From positions 100,094-164,093 of the forward strand of contig JAPJBO010000510.1 of assembly GCA_030068145.1 (NCBI GenBank): 64,000 nucleotides of DNA, given 5' to 3'. This DNA is from Diplonema papillatum (taxonomy: Eukaryota > Euglenozoa > Diplonemea > Diplonemida > Diplonemidae). Below the pieces are notes generated by a model that had not been told where the DNA came from, ran no database searches, and saw nothing but the letters and a program-made list of their open reading frames with translations. This document shows positions 43,284 to 54,538 of the stretch, one piece after another; the stretch's first letter is position 1, and every line of letters starts with the position of its first letter. The translations under genes were made by a program, and so were the position numbers.

Positions 43284-44032
43284 ACGTTCAGAGATCAGGT
43301 CCTTCGAGGTGAGTAAAGGTCGTTCGCGTTTTGCGCTGCTTACGCTGAGTCACTCTCTACTTGAGGAGGGGTATGCAACTGTACTCGTTGGTGAGCCCTT
43401 GGCTGCCCTTGAGTATCAAGACGCTAAGAGATCAGGTCAATCAATGTGAGGACAAGCCTTCGCGTTTTGCGCTGAAAACGCTGGGCCACACTCTAGTCGA
43501 GGATGCAACTATGGTCCACTAGAAGCTCGTAGGAGAGCTCTTGGGTGCCGTGATCATCAAGACGCTAAGAGATCAGGTCAATCAATGTGAGGACGAGCCT
43601 TCGTTTTGCGCTGATACCGCTGCGCTCACTCTAGTCGAGGATGCCACTAGGGTGCACCAGAAGCTCGTTGGAGAGCCCTTGGGTGCCCTGAGAATCAAGA
43701 CGCTGAGAGATCACAAGATGAGGCAGGCCTTGGCGCGTTGCACGGCTTGCACGGCTTGCACTCTAGCTGTCGAGGAACTCGATGAGCGAGTGCGGGAGGC
43801 CTTCTCGGCAAGTGATCTGGGCAGAGAGAATGTATTCGCGGCACGTCTGGAGAAGTGTCATCGGCTCGAGTTCGATTTCGACGAAGTCGTTTACGTAGCT
43901 GTGCGTGCAAGTTTGTGGTTGAGGAAAGACCGCGGCCAACTACGGGTGGATCGCTTGAGCATCCACCCATCCATTTTCAGGTCCGCAGGCATTGTAGTTG
44001 GTGCACACTCATCATCGGATGCCGACTTCTAA
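43284..44032 (+). pseudogene. Tandem 46/47-codon repeat ORF, probably a decayed gene
   Basis: ATCAAGACGCTAAGAGATCA recurs at 43414 and 43555, and nearly so at 43693, giving spacings of 141 and 138 bp, both multiples of three. A diverged fourth unit lies near 43284. The repeated peptide is like IKTLRDQVNQCEDEPS...TLVEDATRVHQKLVGEPLG. Unit two carries CAG changed to TAG (GTCCACTAGAAGCTC), and earlier units contain further stops. After the last unit the frame runs on (LEKCHRLEFDFDEVVYVAV) to a stop at 44030-44032. The open part is 43541-44032, 163 codons. I do not recognise the repeat. Confidence 0.45.
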
Positions 44033-45144
44033 GCCGACATCCTTTGTGGAATCTGATGAGCTCTCGGGATAGATCTCGGAACCAACATTACACTGTTGCT
44101 AGTGCTCATGGCAGGTTGGGGTTGCCCTACGTTACTACCATTCCAGTACTGCGGTAGTAACGAATAGCCTACGCCTCGGCACCAGGGCTAAGGCTACCAC
44201 GCCGTCTATTTTCGCGAGTTCGCCGCTTGACCAGCACTTTAGCGTTATTTGTGGATTAGAAGGTCGGTATTTAAAGTCTCCGGTTGACCGTAGAGGCTTG
44301 AGTATGGCGGGGGGTTGAGAAAAGTGAGAGGGTGCAGCTCGTTTCGGGTGTTGTGTCACTCCGTTGTGAAACCTTGTGAAGTCCCCTAACGCGTTTAGGG
44401 GGTGCTTGGGACTGGGTAGGGTGTGGTCGTTCTGCTACGGCGTGAAAGGCCAGGAAGTTTCGACGCTAATTTTGTCCCAAGTACGGCCGACCATAAACGA
44501 CCACGCGTTTCGGAACCTGGGACTGCACCTGTCTTAGTCATTCAATGCCGATGGCTGGTCTGAGACTCTTCGAAATGCGGTATTGGTAGCCGGTCCACCC
44601 TCTCCCCGAAAACTGCATCAGCCGTCTATCGCCGTATACGACTTCATGCCGCACTTTATCACGGTCTACCAGGAGCTTTGAGGCGAGCAATTACACCTTG
44701 CCTTTGAGCCATGTCCAATTGCTGTTGACACGGAAACCTTCTCCACTTCGACCTTCCATGTTCTCCATTGAATATTCGCTACTCCAACCACGATCTGCAC
44801 TCGTCCACGCTTCATTGAGGCTCACGCCAACGACTTCGCGGCGTGGACCACGCACTCCTACGCACGCCTGGCTTTGTGATACCAGTGTGCGGCCAACTAT
44901 GGAGGGGACAGATCGGCTCAGGTAATGAAAAGGTTGTACACACCCATTGACATGGACGCAGCCTCCGAACGTCAGCACGGTGTTCTTCCACTTCACTGTT
45001 GTGGGCCGTGTGCGGCCACCGAATGTGACTGTAAGTGTGCGTGTGGGTGTAGCGGACACGTAGTAACGTGGCGCCCCTCTTAGCGAGAGTGTGTCCACGT
45101 GTGCGTGTGGCAAGTAGTAATGGTGCGTTTGACAGGTCTGCGCT
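44033..45144. other. No gene identified
   Basis: No domain-bearing frame or repeat was recognised. Confidence 0.3.
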
Positions 45145-45215
45145 GCCAGTAACTGCCAGTAACAGCCAGTAACAGCCAGTAACCGTCGGGTAGACTGCCA
45201 TGGTACAGTGGGATT
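45145..45215 (+). repeat. Short dispersed repeat with GCCAGTAAC units, copy 1
   Basis: GCGCTGCCAGTAACTGCCAG then AGCCAGTAAC repeats and TAGACTGCCATGGTACA recur at 47546-47617. Confidence 0.8.
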
Positions 45216-47545
45216 TCTGAAAAAAAAACATTTTGTGTACATAGCAACTTTTTGGCCCAGAACCCGAAAATCTTCCCACGCTCAAACACCACCACATGAT
45301 ACTTTGAAGCTTTATTTGAGGTGCCAATCCCATTTTCTGGACATTTTTGCGTTATTTTTGACTCAAATGTCAAAGGTTTCCCGTAACAGGTGGACTACGA
45401 ATCGTCTCCCTTCCCCCGCACAGTGTGGTGGCGCGTTTGGCGTGGCGCGGCGCGGCGCGTTTGGCGCACCCTGTAGCCCCAAGGAAATTTAGGTTCCCAC
45501 GTGGGCAAAAGTGTGCCTCGGCGGAAGTGATACCCAGTCTGGGTCATTTTTCAATGGGCACAAACAGTGGACTCTGGGTTTGGCAAAGTGTGGTGATATT
45601 TTCCCGCTGGTCTACGTAGAAAATATTTTCCGACGACTTTTTGCTCGCTCTTTGCTCGGATGAAGAGAACGGTGCCAAATAGACCCGGAAACGTAGGCGG
45701 ATTGTGGTTCGTCGGCATTTCATTGCCGCAGGGTACATTACACCCGCATTGCACCCGTCAAAACCGGTCCGAAAAGGCTGCTTGCAGGGATCGATCCCCT
45801 GGAAAAAGTGTTGGTTTTCACTGGCTCTGGAAGGACAGGGGGTGTGGGAAGGCATCAGAATAGCTTGACACCCTCTGAGAACAGGTTCTCCGGACCAAAA
45901 ACTTGTCGGAACGCACGCCGGGATCGCCGAGAAAATGGACGAATTACGATCCCAAAGTGAAGAAGTTGTCAATTCCTGGTGAAAACACTAAGGGCGCGCC
46001 AATCGCGCCAAACGCGCGATACAGGGTTTTCTGGCGCGGCCTGGTGCGGCTGGCGCAGGAGCCACACTGCCCTGCGCGCGTTACTACGAGTGAACCCTTC
46101 TAATACCCGGCGTCAGATGTTGACTGTCTCCGGAGCGTCGTTCATCGGGTAGCCACCGGAAGTTACTACGAGCCTGTGCAGTACTGCCCGCCGATGAGGA
46201 GGTAGCAAGTGTGACGAGAAATCTGGCACTTGGACCGTCTGTTTTGGAAGGGATGCGCGGGAAGATGCAAATCGCTACTCATCCAAACGTGCGGGACGAG
46301 AACAGTCGACAAAGGTCTGCTGCAAAGAGGGAGAGTTGCCTTCGGTTCCACCGTTGCCGAATCTGATTGTCAGTGCGTCTAGGTCGAGGAAGACTGTTGT
46401 GGAACAAGTCCAAGCAGGAGGAAGCTGACCTGGTGGCTGGCAGAAAGAGGAAACGAGAAGGCCTGCTCGTATCGATTCGCTCCGATTCGACTGCACGAAG
46501 GAGTGGTCGAAAGTCCTGTTGCTTGCCAGGGGACGAAATCAACAATGGGGCGCCTTCAGAAGAAAGATTTACTGACGTCGATAGGGTATAAAAACATCGA
46601 CTTTCCGAGGAAGCACTATCGGGCAGCTTCAGAGAAGCACGATGCGGAGATTATTACCCGATCCCGCCCCCGAAGCTGCGAAGAAAGGGGAAGACGAAGA
46701 AGTAGCTGCCGATCAAGTGTCTCAGCTCCTTGACAAACCCGAGTTGTATATCATTAATAGACTGACATCGCCCCACTCTGTTTCACATTGACGTCAGTTT
46801 TGTGTTCAGTCATGCATTTCTTGTTTTGCTGACACTGGTAACTCCCAGCCATTCTTGCAGTACCGCAGATGTCCAGCGTTTTGGTTGTATCTGCCCTTGT
46901 TCCCCCGTTGCTTGCTTTCTTCTGCGCGACTTGTGAGCTGCTGGGAAGATACACTGGGAGTGCCACCGCTTGCTGCTTCGTCAGGTACCTTTTTAAACCT
47001 TCCTTTGTTCCATTATGCAGCAAGAATTGCGGAATACATCACACTCGCCACGGTCATCTTTTCTGGCAACTCGGTGTCCATAGGGCTGAAGCAAGCCGGC
47101 TGATCGCGCTACGAACTTGGCCGACATCCAGCTTGTCGGATGATCCAACGCCCAACTTCACAAAGATACACGAAAAGCGGGTACATGACGAAGGTTGCCC
47201 CGAGGAGGCGTGAACTTCCCAAGCCATTGCAACTCTGAAAGAGGTTGTCGAGAACTTCGTCAAGATGGTGACGAAGACTGGTGGATGAGGATGAGTGCAA
47301 GACAGATGGTACGTTCAGCGAAATGTGCGCCTGTTTTTCGAGGAGCGCTTTTTTCAGAGCCTTTTGCGCGGGCAGACGCTATCACGAGGGAAAATAAACG
47401 AGAGTATTTGTTGCCCCTCCTCCCTTCCAAACTCAGAAAACCCGAAACCTGGAGAAAACATTGCCGAACAAAAATGAAGAAAAAAACTGGGTGGAGGTCA
47501 AATTTTGCTAAGTACACCCAGCGTTTAAATCACGTACACCCCTGC
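45216..47545. other. No gene identified
   Basis: GC-rich GGCGCG/CGCCAAACGCG blocks at 45425-45480 and 45993-46060 lie about 570 bp apart and are partly inverse to each other, so an old TIR element is possible. A Lys/Arg-rich plus-strand frame at 46367-46591 has no domain. Confidence 0.3.
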
Positions 47546-47617
47546 TCTGCGCTGCCAGTAACTGCCAGTAACAGCCAGTAACAGCCAGTAACCGCCAGGT
47601 AGATTGCCATGGTACAT
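47546..47617 (+). repeat. Short dispersed repeat with GCCAGTAAC units, copy 2
   Basis: This is the partner of 45145-45215. Confidence 0.8.
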
Positions 47618-47929
47618 AAGCTAAAATCAAACGCACCAAGTAAGGTTCCTGGTTCAAAGTGGGCAACGCCTGAAGTGATTAGCTAAGCTTGTTACGTCGG
47701 CTTTGGGTTGCAAACACGCTGCTTTTGGCTCCTCGCGAAGGGTGGGTGGGCGGTGAACGCACATGTGTTGAGTGTCTCGTTCTACAGTCCTGCATGATGA
47801 CACATTCAAGATCGGGACGAACAAACGACACATCTCCGATCCAGCTTCGAATAAAACGGGCAGCTTGTGGACCAAGTCCTGCAATTTTTTGAGACGACCT
47901 GTTTTACGCTCGTTTTCTGTGACGCATAC

Positions 47930-48696
47930 CATCGCTGATTGGGCTCCAGTGCAAGGTCCGAAGGTCGAGCTGATGAGAGTCGTCAAGGTACGAGTACGAC
48001 CCTCCCGTGAAGATGGCGAGGGTCTGGTTGTGGTAGACAGCCGTCGAGCACATGCGCGGCGAAGGCGCGACGCCGGTGGGCAGCAGCTCGGCGCAGACGC
48101 AGCTCTCGTCGGGCGGGGCCAGCGTGAGCTCGACGACGTCGTTGAGGAACCCGGTTTCGGTCGTCGCCCGCCCGCCGAAGATGACCATCCGGTCGCCCGG
48201 CACTGCGACGGCGACGTGGTACATGCGGCCGACTGGGCAGTGGCCGGCGAGCGAGCGCTCGGTCCACGTGTGGGTCTTCAGGTCGAACTCCCAAAGGTCG
48301 TTGTAGAAGCTCTTGTCGTCGACGCCGCCGCCGAACACGAACATCGAGTCCCTGCACACAACGGCGGTGTGCCCCTTCCTCCCAGACGGCGACGGCCGGT
48401 CCGCGTCCTTCGGCACGATCTGCTCCCACCGGTACGTCTCCAAGTCGAGGCACCACGTGTCGTTCAGCCAGCAGTTCGCGTCGTCGTTGCTGCCGACGCC
48501 TCCGAACACGTACATCTTGTGCTCGTGCGCGACCGCCACGTGCCCGGCCCGCGGCGACGGCCCGTCCGCGCTGACCGGAATCTCGCGCCACTTCTTCGTT
48601 GTGAAGTCGAACGCCCACACGTCGCCTAGACAGTTCGCGTCCCTCCCGCCATGCAGGATCATGTCGTTCTCGTGCACGATGGCCGTGTGCCCGAAC
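47930..48696 (-). CDS. Kelch-repeat protein, kelch exon
   Basis: The exon encodes five kelch repeats, each with the GH..V...M...GG pattern and a trailing W: FGHTAIVHENDMILHGG, GHVAVAHEHKMYVFGG, GHTAVVCRDSMFVFGG, YHVAVAVPGDRMVIFGG and STAVYHNQTLAIFTGG. Such repeats are blades of a beta-propeller that binds protein partners; full propellers have six or more. The acceptor ACGAAG before 48696 leaves one base that completes the phase-2 codon of the exon at 49795-50240. That gives SPR-FGHTAIV, the usual start of a kelch blade, and supports the join. A donor-like GATG/GTATGC at 47930/47929 suggests a further exon; the frame otherwise stops at 47904. Confidence 0.8.
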
Positions 48697-49794
48697 CTTC
48701 GTTTTTAGAGTTAATTTTTTGTTGCAGCGTTTCACGGTTTACTGAGGGAGCACGACGGAATGTCGCAAAGAAATGTGAAAACGGGGGGTTTGCCTGGACG
48801 GCTTTTCGTGCTATTCTGCAGATGAGTTTATTTGTGTCTACGTTTTCGTTCGAAAAAATTGCAATTTTCCTTCTTTTCTTTGTTGATAACGCATTGGATG
48901 TGAAGTGCCGTGAAGACTTTCATCTGTAGCAGGCGCGCTTGTCGTGGATTGGGGTTGAAGCGCAGGATGCTTTGCGACTTTCGTGGCGCAGCTCCCGCTG
49001 GACCTGCCTGTGTATCCACAGCCCGCCTGAGCAGCGGGCTTTTGGAACAACATACCGCGCCGTGGACGTGTCAGTACAAAAAAGACAGGCGCTTCGTTTT
49101 GTTTGTTGATCGTTTTCCCCACTTGTATTTACCCTGTGTCAGTTTCAGGCAAGGAATTCTGATCAAGCCCCAAAACACGCTGCCTACGTCTTTTTAGCCT
49201 GCACAATACATTGAAGGGCAACCCGCAAGATTGTTAGTACTAAATAGAAAGAGAGAGAGAGAGAGAGAGAGACGAGTTAGAGTGCAGGGACCATCTCTCC
49301 GGGGAGTTTCCGGTCTCCTCACTTCTCTTAGAAAGATGGCAGCGTTGGAACCTTAGAACGTAGAAGGCAGCAACAATCTGTGACGATGCGACTGCACACG
49401 GCAGTAGTAGTAATATGTGTCGTTCTAGTCCATCTTCAGGAACAAACGAGTGACTTTAGGTAGCCGCCTGGGCGGCGCCGATCCGAGCGCACACAGCAGC
49501 AGTGCACGCGCGTTCAGGTGGCCACCTTCGTCACTCTTTGCTGTAAAAATCGCCAAACCCTGCCGTGTAAAGTGAGCTGGTCCGTCCCTATCTCTTGAAA
49601 CTGCACGAAGTGCCTGCCGCTGTTTACCACAGTGAATCGCGGTCCACCACGGTCTGTCAGGTCCATCCCTAGTCCCTAGAGCTACATCGAATTGCCCGTG
49701 CTGTATTCTTCGGTCTATCACGGTCTATCAAGACGGGATGGACCGGCTCATAGAGGTATACAAAGCAGGTCCCCTCCGCGCCGAACACACATAC
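48697..49794 (-). other. Kelch gene intron
   Basis: It holds an R2 piece (48775-48850), a (GA)n run at 49248-49273 and an inverted copy of the GATAGACCGTG repeat (49577-49749). Confidence 0.6.
49577..49749 (-). repeat. GATAGACCGTG repeat, inverted copy in kelch intron
   Basis: The reverse complement of 38093-38275, including CTCTTGATAGACCGTGATAG-like and GGGCAATTCGATG words. Confidence 0.85.
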
Positions 49795-50240
49795 CGCGGC
49801 GAAGGAGCGACTTCGTTGGAGTCCGACGGAACTTCGTACTTTTTGCGGCTGACCTGCTGCGAGAAGAGCTGCGGGCCGAGCGCTTCGGACGCCCGCCGCC
49901 GGCCGGCCGGGGGGCTGCAGCAGTCCGGGGCGCTGGCGGCGTGGGTGCTGGGCGCCGGGCTGCTGCCGGCGCTGAGGGGCACCGCCGCCGCAGGCGTCGA
50001 GAAGCTGGCGAAGGCGGTGGCGAAGTTGGCGGGGTACAGGTCGTGCACGGCGGCGGCGTCCGGCGGGAACGAGAGGTGGCTGAGCTGGCCGTGGGTCGGC
50101 GTTTCGTGCGGGGTGCTGCTGAAGTGCGACTGCGGGGTCACGATGCCGGGCGTCGACACGCCGTCGAACGAGTCGACTTCGGAAGCGGCCGTGATCAGAG
50201 CCGTCTGCAGTGGGGGTGCGAAAGGTTGAACTTGAGACTC
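49795..50240 (-). CDS. Kelch-repeat protein, upstream Ser/Thr/Pro-rich exon
   Basis: An internal exon between the acceptor CCCTTCCAG (50241) and the donor CCGCG/GTATGT (49794). It enters in phase 0, leaves in phase 2 and joins the kelch exon. GC at third codon positions is very high in this frame, which separates it from the overlapping plus-strand frame. The 148 codons are low complexity: Pro/Ser/Thr/Ala-rich, ending SQQVSRKKYEVPSDSNEV just before the kelch start. It is probably a disordered N-terminal region. A minus-strand Ser-rich frame starting with ATG at 50691 could be the first exon, but I found no convincing donor. Confidence 0.6.
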
Positions 50241-51488
50241 CTGGAAGGGGAGAGAGAACGAGGTATCTACGTAGTATTGGAAGGTGGGCGTACGAGTCTT
50301 GATCGTGACCACCTCAACTATCACTGTCGATGGAAGCCGTCTGCAGCAAAAGAGGGCGGACAGCGTAATGTAGCGAGAGAGAGAGAGAGAGATAGAGAGA
50401 GGAGTTAACTATGGTAAGCTCAGATGTCAGCATCGACGAAAGAAGGTTCGAGACAGACGCCGTTGGCGAAGTTGGAGGAAACGGGGCGTTGCCAATTATA
50501 GCAAACTCAAAGCGCCCGAGTGGGGTCGGAAACTCTGAGGAGCGGCTAGTTCCCTTCATCCGTACCAAATACAGTGGGCAAACTGAGCACGAACGGGCAC
50601 TGCCAGTAGAAGCGCGACATACCGAGGCACTGTGCGCTGTCATTGGCGTTTGCGGGCTGAGCTGCATCGCAGCGGTGTTGCCGTCACCCATCAGACGACG
50701 AAGTCGGGGGTTGCTTCCTCTCCTCCGCTTGCTGAGTTTTCCGTTGCTCGGCGGGACCCGTGTCCTAGCCTTTTCTGACGACGGATTATTTCTTCGCCTC
50801 CTTCCCGAAACTTGTGTTTGTGTTGTGTTTTCTTCTTCTTTTGGAGCGGCTCTCGCGCTGGATGCTCCTTGTTACCTCTCGGGCTGCTGAGCCGTTTTCC
50901 GAGCGCTGACGAGGTGGGTTCTTCGCTCAGCAGTTCTTTTTAGAAACCTAAACGGGTTGAGGACAAGTGCGAGGTACACTTATGGATCAGAGAGCACGCA
51001 ATAACAGGTTCTGGCTGCGCTGCCCGGTGCTCACGGATTTTCCGAGGAAATCTGCGAGGCTTGACGAATCTACACAAAGGGTGTCTGTTCTTCGGGGGAA
51101 ACAGTTTGTTTCCCCCGAAGAAGGTGTCACCCCATCGTAAGTTCTTATTCGGATTTCTTCATTCCTTTCCTCTCCGCTGCTGCAATGCACAGCAGCAATG
51201 CCTGACTGCAATGTCCAACTGCAATGTCCAACACTGAGGATAGCCGGTAGAAATTCTCGAAGAAGGCTAACAGGACAAGAAGGAAGCGATAACGGGGGCT
51301 TGGGCGCGGTCGCCAACACCAGAAGAGGACAACTCCGAAAAATGGTGAGGTTGGCGGGACAGAGGGGGGTGTGGTGCATCGATTTACTTTGCACAGCAAG
51401 ACATGCTGTTCAAATGAAGAAGAAATTGAGCTCTCCTTAACTGTTTCGCAAAACCGATTCCAATATCAAAACGGCAAACGGTCCGGGT
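50241..51488. other. No firm gene; possible 5' exon of the kelch gene
   Basis: A (GA)n run lies at 50367-50402. A minus-strand open frame from an ATG at 50691 is a weak candidate first exon. A perfect GTTTCCCCCGAAGAA-type palindrome surrounds 51095-51122. Confidence 0.3.
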
Positions 51489-51637
51489 GGGGGTCGAATA
51501 ATAACACCTGGGTTATTATTCGATTTGTCGAATAATAAAAAAAGTTCCGGGTAGCCGAACAGTAGCAGGATCAAACAGTGGTAGTGTTTTTAGACAACCA
51601 GACGTGTGGCAAATAACTGTTATTATTCGACCCCCCC
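51489..51637 (-). mobile_element. MITE-B copy 2 (about 150 bp, TIR)
   Basis: The GGGGGTCGAATAATAAC ends are inverted. The interior is the reverse complement of copy 1 with few changes. Confidence 0.85.
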
Positions 51638-51992
51638 TTTACTGCGTGCTTGTGGTGATTGGTAGGTTTTCCGGGGTGCTTGTCTTTTTTAGCTCGCTTG
51701 AGGATCCGAGAGCGACATCGGGGACTCATTCATTTTCCGAATTCACAATCCGGAGGGTTTGCCGGTTTCAAAAAGACGAAACGGAATAGGCGCATGAAGC
51801 CGAAAGCCAAGAAGATCCCACAGTGCTTCAGAATAACCACTGCGGTTGCTTGCTTGGACGTTGTTGTCATCCGGTCAAGCACATACGCGGGACGTACTCT
51901 GCTTGGGAGGGGTTCACCCACCATTTCGCAGTCTCCACACGTCTATGATTGCAAACAAGAGGCGGAACGCTCGGTCCATGCCAGCTCTGCTG
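51638..51992. other. No gene identified
   Basis: No feature is seen; this is probably 3' flank of the minus-strand gene at 51993-52793. Confidence 0.3.
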
Positions 51993-52538
51993 TCATTCCT
52001 CGATCGGGACGTCGACCCAGCTGCTGTCGGCAAGGGCGACTGCAAGCTCCGTTGGGTCATCGGGAAGATCGCCTTCATATTCTGTGCGAACCTTCGGTGT
52101 CGACAGGTTGAAAAGGCACAGTGAATTGTTTGTGATCGTCAGCGTCCCGTCGTGCACCCCGATGCCGTAGTCACCCTGTTTGTACACGATGGAGATGCCC
52201 TGAGGGTTGCGGGTGATAGTGATTTCGCCCTTGACGGAGAGACCTTTTTTCAGCGCCTCTGTAATAGCCTCGTCGTCTTCGTACTGTTTTTGCCAGCCTG
52301 AGGTACCTGCTTCGGATACGATGTCGAGCCAGCACGAGATGTCGATGAGTTGGTCTTCACTGAACCAGCCATCGCAGGCTCGTAAGAGGGCGAGCAACGC
52401 CTGGAAATCGTAGTCGACGCCAACCCCTGCCTTGCTCCACACATCGAGTATCTTCCGAACTGTCTTCAGCAGGTTCTCCGGGTCCAGACCTTCGACGTCG
52501 GAGACTGGGCTTTTCCAGTGCGCTGCGATCGCTTGCAC
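51993..52538 (-). CDS. Small unrecognised gene, exon 2
   Basis: The exon follows the acceptor AATAACAG and continues exon 1 in phase 0 (FDCL-VQAIAAHWK). Its 181 codons run to a stop at 51993. The first half is predicted helical (LLKTVRKILDVWSKAG, DFQALLALLRACDGW). The second half is strand-rich (GEITITRNPQGISIVYKQGD, GTLTITNNSLCLFNL), suggesting a helical domain plus a small beta domain. With exon 1 the protein is about 228 residues. No family is recognised; it is probably soluble. Confidence 0.6.
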   Translation of the reverse strand: MQAIAAHWKSPVSDVEGLDPENLLKTVRKILDVWSKAGVGVDYDFQALLALLRACDGWFSEDQLIDISCWLDIVSEAGTSGWQKQYEDDEAITEALKKGLSVKGEITITRNPQGISIVYKQGDYGIGVHDGTLTITNNSLCLFNLSTPKVRTEYEGDLPDDPTELAVALADSSWVDVPIEE

Positions 52539-52652
52539 CTGTTATTCGTGTTAGTCGTGGCAATAGACCAGATACACCTCATCCTAAACAAAAACGTCCC
52601 ATGCATAGAAGCCTTTCTCCAAGAGCAGTTTACCACTCCGACGCATTCTTAC

Positions 52653-52793
52653 TAAACAATCAAAGACAATTGATGTGTGGAAATAGTAGGCGTCACCTGA
52701 CCACGTGTTGCACCTTGTTCGACGAAGTGAGAAAGGCAGTACCATTTCGATGATGTCATCTTTGCAGTAAGTCGCCTCGTAGTCGAACGGCAT
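52653..52793 (-). CDS. Small unrecognised gene, exon 1
   Basis: The ATG at 52793 opens 47 codons (MPFDYEATYCKDDIIEMVLP) ending at the strong donor TTTA/GTAAGA. The 114-bp intron ends at AACAG and both borders are in phase 0. A second donor-like CAG/GTGACG lies earlier in the exon but would break the frame. Confidence 0.55.
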
Positions 52794-52828
52794 CGGCCTG
52801 TTCCTTTTTCCTCTTCCCGCTTTCCCTT

Positions 52829-53182
52829 GTGCATGTGTTTGAACGCAGGCAATGTAGCCGGCGAAAGTTTAACTCAAGACTTCGCCGTACTTATCCGCAA
52901 TCAACTAATGTCTTATATTGGTTGTCGAAAAGCTTGAAGAACGATGAAAATGACGCTGCAACTGATTCTCTTGAGCACGAGAAGAAGCTGGACGACATTC
53001 ACCTGGAGAGGGTGTCCTTCTGCAACGGCAACTCTGCCTTTGCGTGTGTTGTCCTTCCTTATGACCAGTCTACCCTGTCGTCGCTGACTAGAGTCCACCT
53101 GATGAACACTTTCGTGAATACGGAAGTATCCGATCCGGAACTGCTTTGCTCGCTTTCTGACTTCCGCGGAAGTAGGATGTAG
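52829..53182 (+). CDS. Possible divergent ORF, 117 codons
   Basis: An open frame pointing away from the minus-strand gene, 35 bp from its ATG. The composition is protein-like (HEKKLDDIHLERVSFCNGNS, VHLMNTFVNTEVSDPELLCS), but there is no domain and no strong codon bias. It could equally be an exon of a larger plus-strand gene or spurious. Confidence 0.25.
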   Translation: MHVFERRQCSRRKFNSRLRRTYPQSTNVLYWLSKSLKNDENDAATDSLEHEKKLDDIHLERVSFCNGNSAFACVVLPYDQSTLSSLTRVHLMNTFVNTEVSDPELLCSLSDFRGSRM

Positions 53183-54019
53183 CCACGGTCTTTTCCATGA
53201 CAGCGACTCCTGGTTCATAGAAAGGAACACTTAACAGGCGCTGCGGTTCACGGGCTGCATCCAGAGCCGTTGGTGATCCACCCATGCCTCCCACCTTCGC
53301 AAGCATCCTCTTCTCACTGCGTGTTCTCATTTTCCCCCTTTGATAACTAAATGTAAGGTGCAAAGGAAATGAAACAGTGCACTTGTCGTGCAACGCCTTG
53401 CAGCACAGTGGAGCGTGGGGGAAAACGGGAAAGATAACTTCGCGATTGCGCAGGCGGCGGCTGGGCCACTGAAGACAGATTGCACATGAGCGGAGAATGG
53501 TATGCAGAAATCAGCGCGGCTTTGCTCGCCACAGAAGCGAGAGTAACCTTGTGGATTGGTGGCTGTAACACCTCCAATTATAGAGGGAAAATGCCCGGAA
53601 CGTACGAAACCCGGTACGTTCGCGTGCAGAGGGTGGGCCGTCCTGGCGTGGATAATACCCTGCCGACAAACACCGGTCGCGCATGGAGGAGAAAAAAGAG
53701 AGGTTGCAGTAATGTGGGCAACACGACGTGCAGAGTCGATGCAGTTAAGTGCGTTTTCCGCGTCTCACACGATAGATCCCTGCAGTGTTCACGCAAACCG
53801 TGAAACGTCTCAGTTCACAGCAGTTCCGAATCTCGCTGTTGAAATGGAGAATCGCTGCTCGAACGTAACAAGATAAGAAACTGGCCGGCGAATCGCTTGC
53901 AGATTCCGCCGAAGGGGAAGAAACTCAGCTGCACCTGACGATCACACATGACCGGAGAGAGACAAGCGGGCCATCTCTCCGAGAGTGTCGGGTGACTCCA
54001 CTTTGACGCTCAAAACTAC
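53183..54019. other. No gene identified
   Basis: No recognisable feature. Confidence 0.3.
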
Positions 54020-54538
54020 TTAGTTCGATGCAACAATATATCCGTTGAGGGCCATTGCAAACGAGACCCACGCTAGGTACGCAGCGAAAACGTTTCCAGC
54101 AAAGGCATTGTATTGTGCAAACTGCGTCTGCAGGCCGGCCACGCAGCTCCAAAGCGCCACCATCAGACCGAGAGATTTCTTCGGAGAACGAGTGCTAAAA
54201 AACAGCGGCGACCACGCGAAGTTCAGGAGGAGTTGTAACCTGTACAGCCACTTCATTTGGCGTCGCTCATCCTCCGACGGAATAGCATGAGACGGAAAGT
54301 ATGACGACAGCACTCCACCATCGTTTTCCACTACATACGCCGCCACTCCCATCCCTACATACAAGGTCGTCCACACAGGGCCAAACAACCAGTTCGGTGG
54401 GTTGAAAGGTGCCTTCACTAGGTTGTTATACCACCGAGCGATGCCCGGGTGCCACTTCTCGTTCGGAGCGGTAACGACACCAATTGCGGTACCACATAAA
54501 ACGGGGACGGATACGGATCCGATCAGATCGAGGCTCAT
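54020..54538 (-). CDS. TSPO: TSPO/MBR tryptophan-rich sensory protein
   Basis: A complete, intronless 172-residue membrane protein of the TspO/translocator protein family, which binds porphyrins and cholesterol-like ligands in mitochondrial outer or bacterial membranes. Five membrane helices are expected. Family signatures are clear: WY at 36-37, PFNPPNWLFGPVWT at 44-57, Y60, MGVAAYVV at 63-70, LQLLLNFAWSPLFF at 101-114, W130 and LAWVSFAMALN at 155-165. The length is typical (150-190). The start ATG is the only in-frame one before the first helix. Function in this organism is inferred from the family only. Confidence 0.92.
   Translation of the reverse strand: MSLDLIGSVSVPVLCGTAIGVVTAPNEKWHPGIARWYNNLVKAPFNPPNWLFGPVWTTLYVGMGVAAYVVENDGGVLSSYFPSHAIPSEDERRQMKWLYRLQLLLNFAWSPLFFSTRSPKKSLGLMVALWSCVAGLQTQFAQYNAFAGNVFAAYLAWVSFAMALNGYIVASN

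Noticed and set aside
50403..50890. 159-codon plus-strand frame
   Set aside because: It overlaps a possible first exon of the kelch gene on the other strand and shows no domain.
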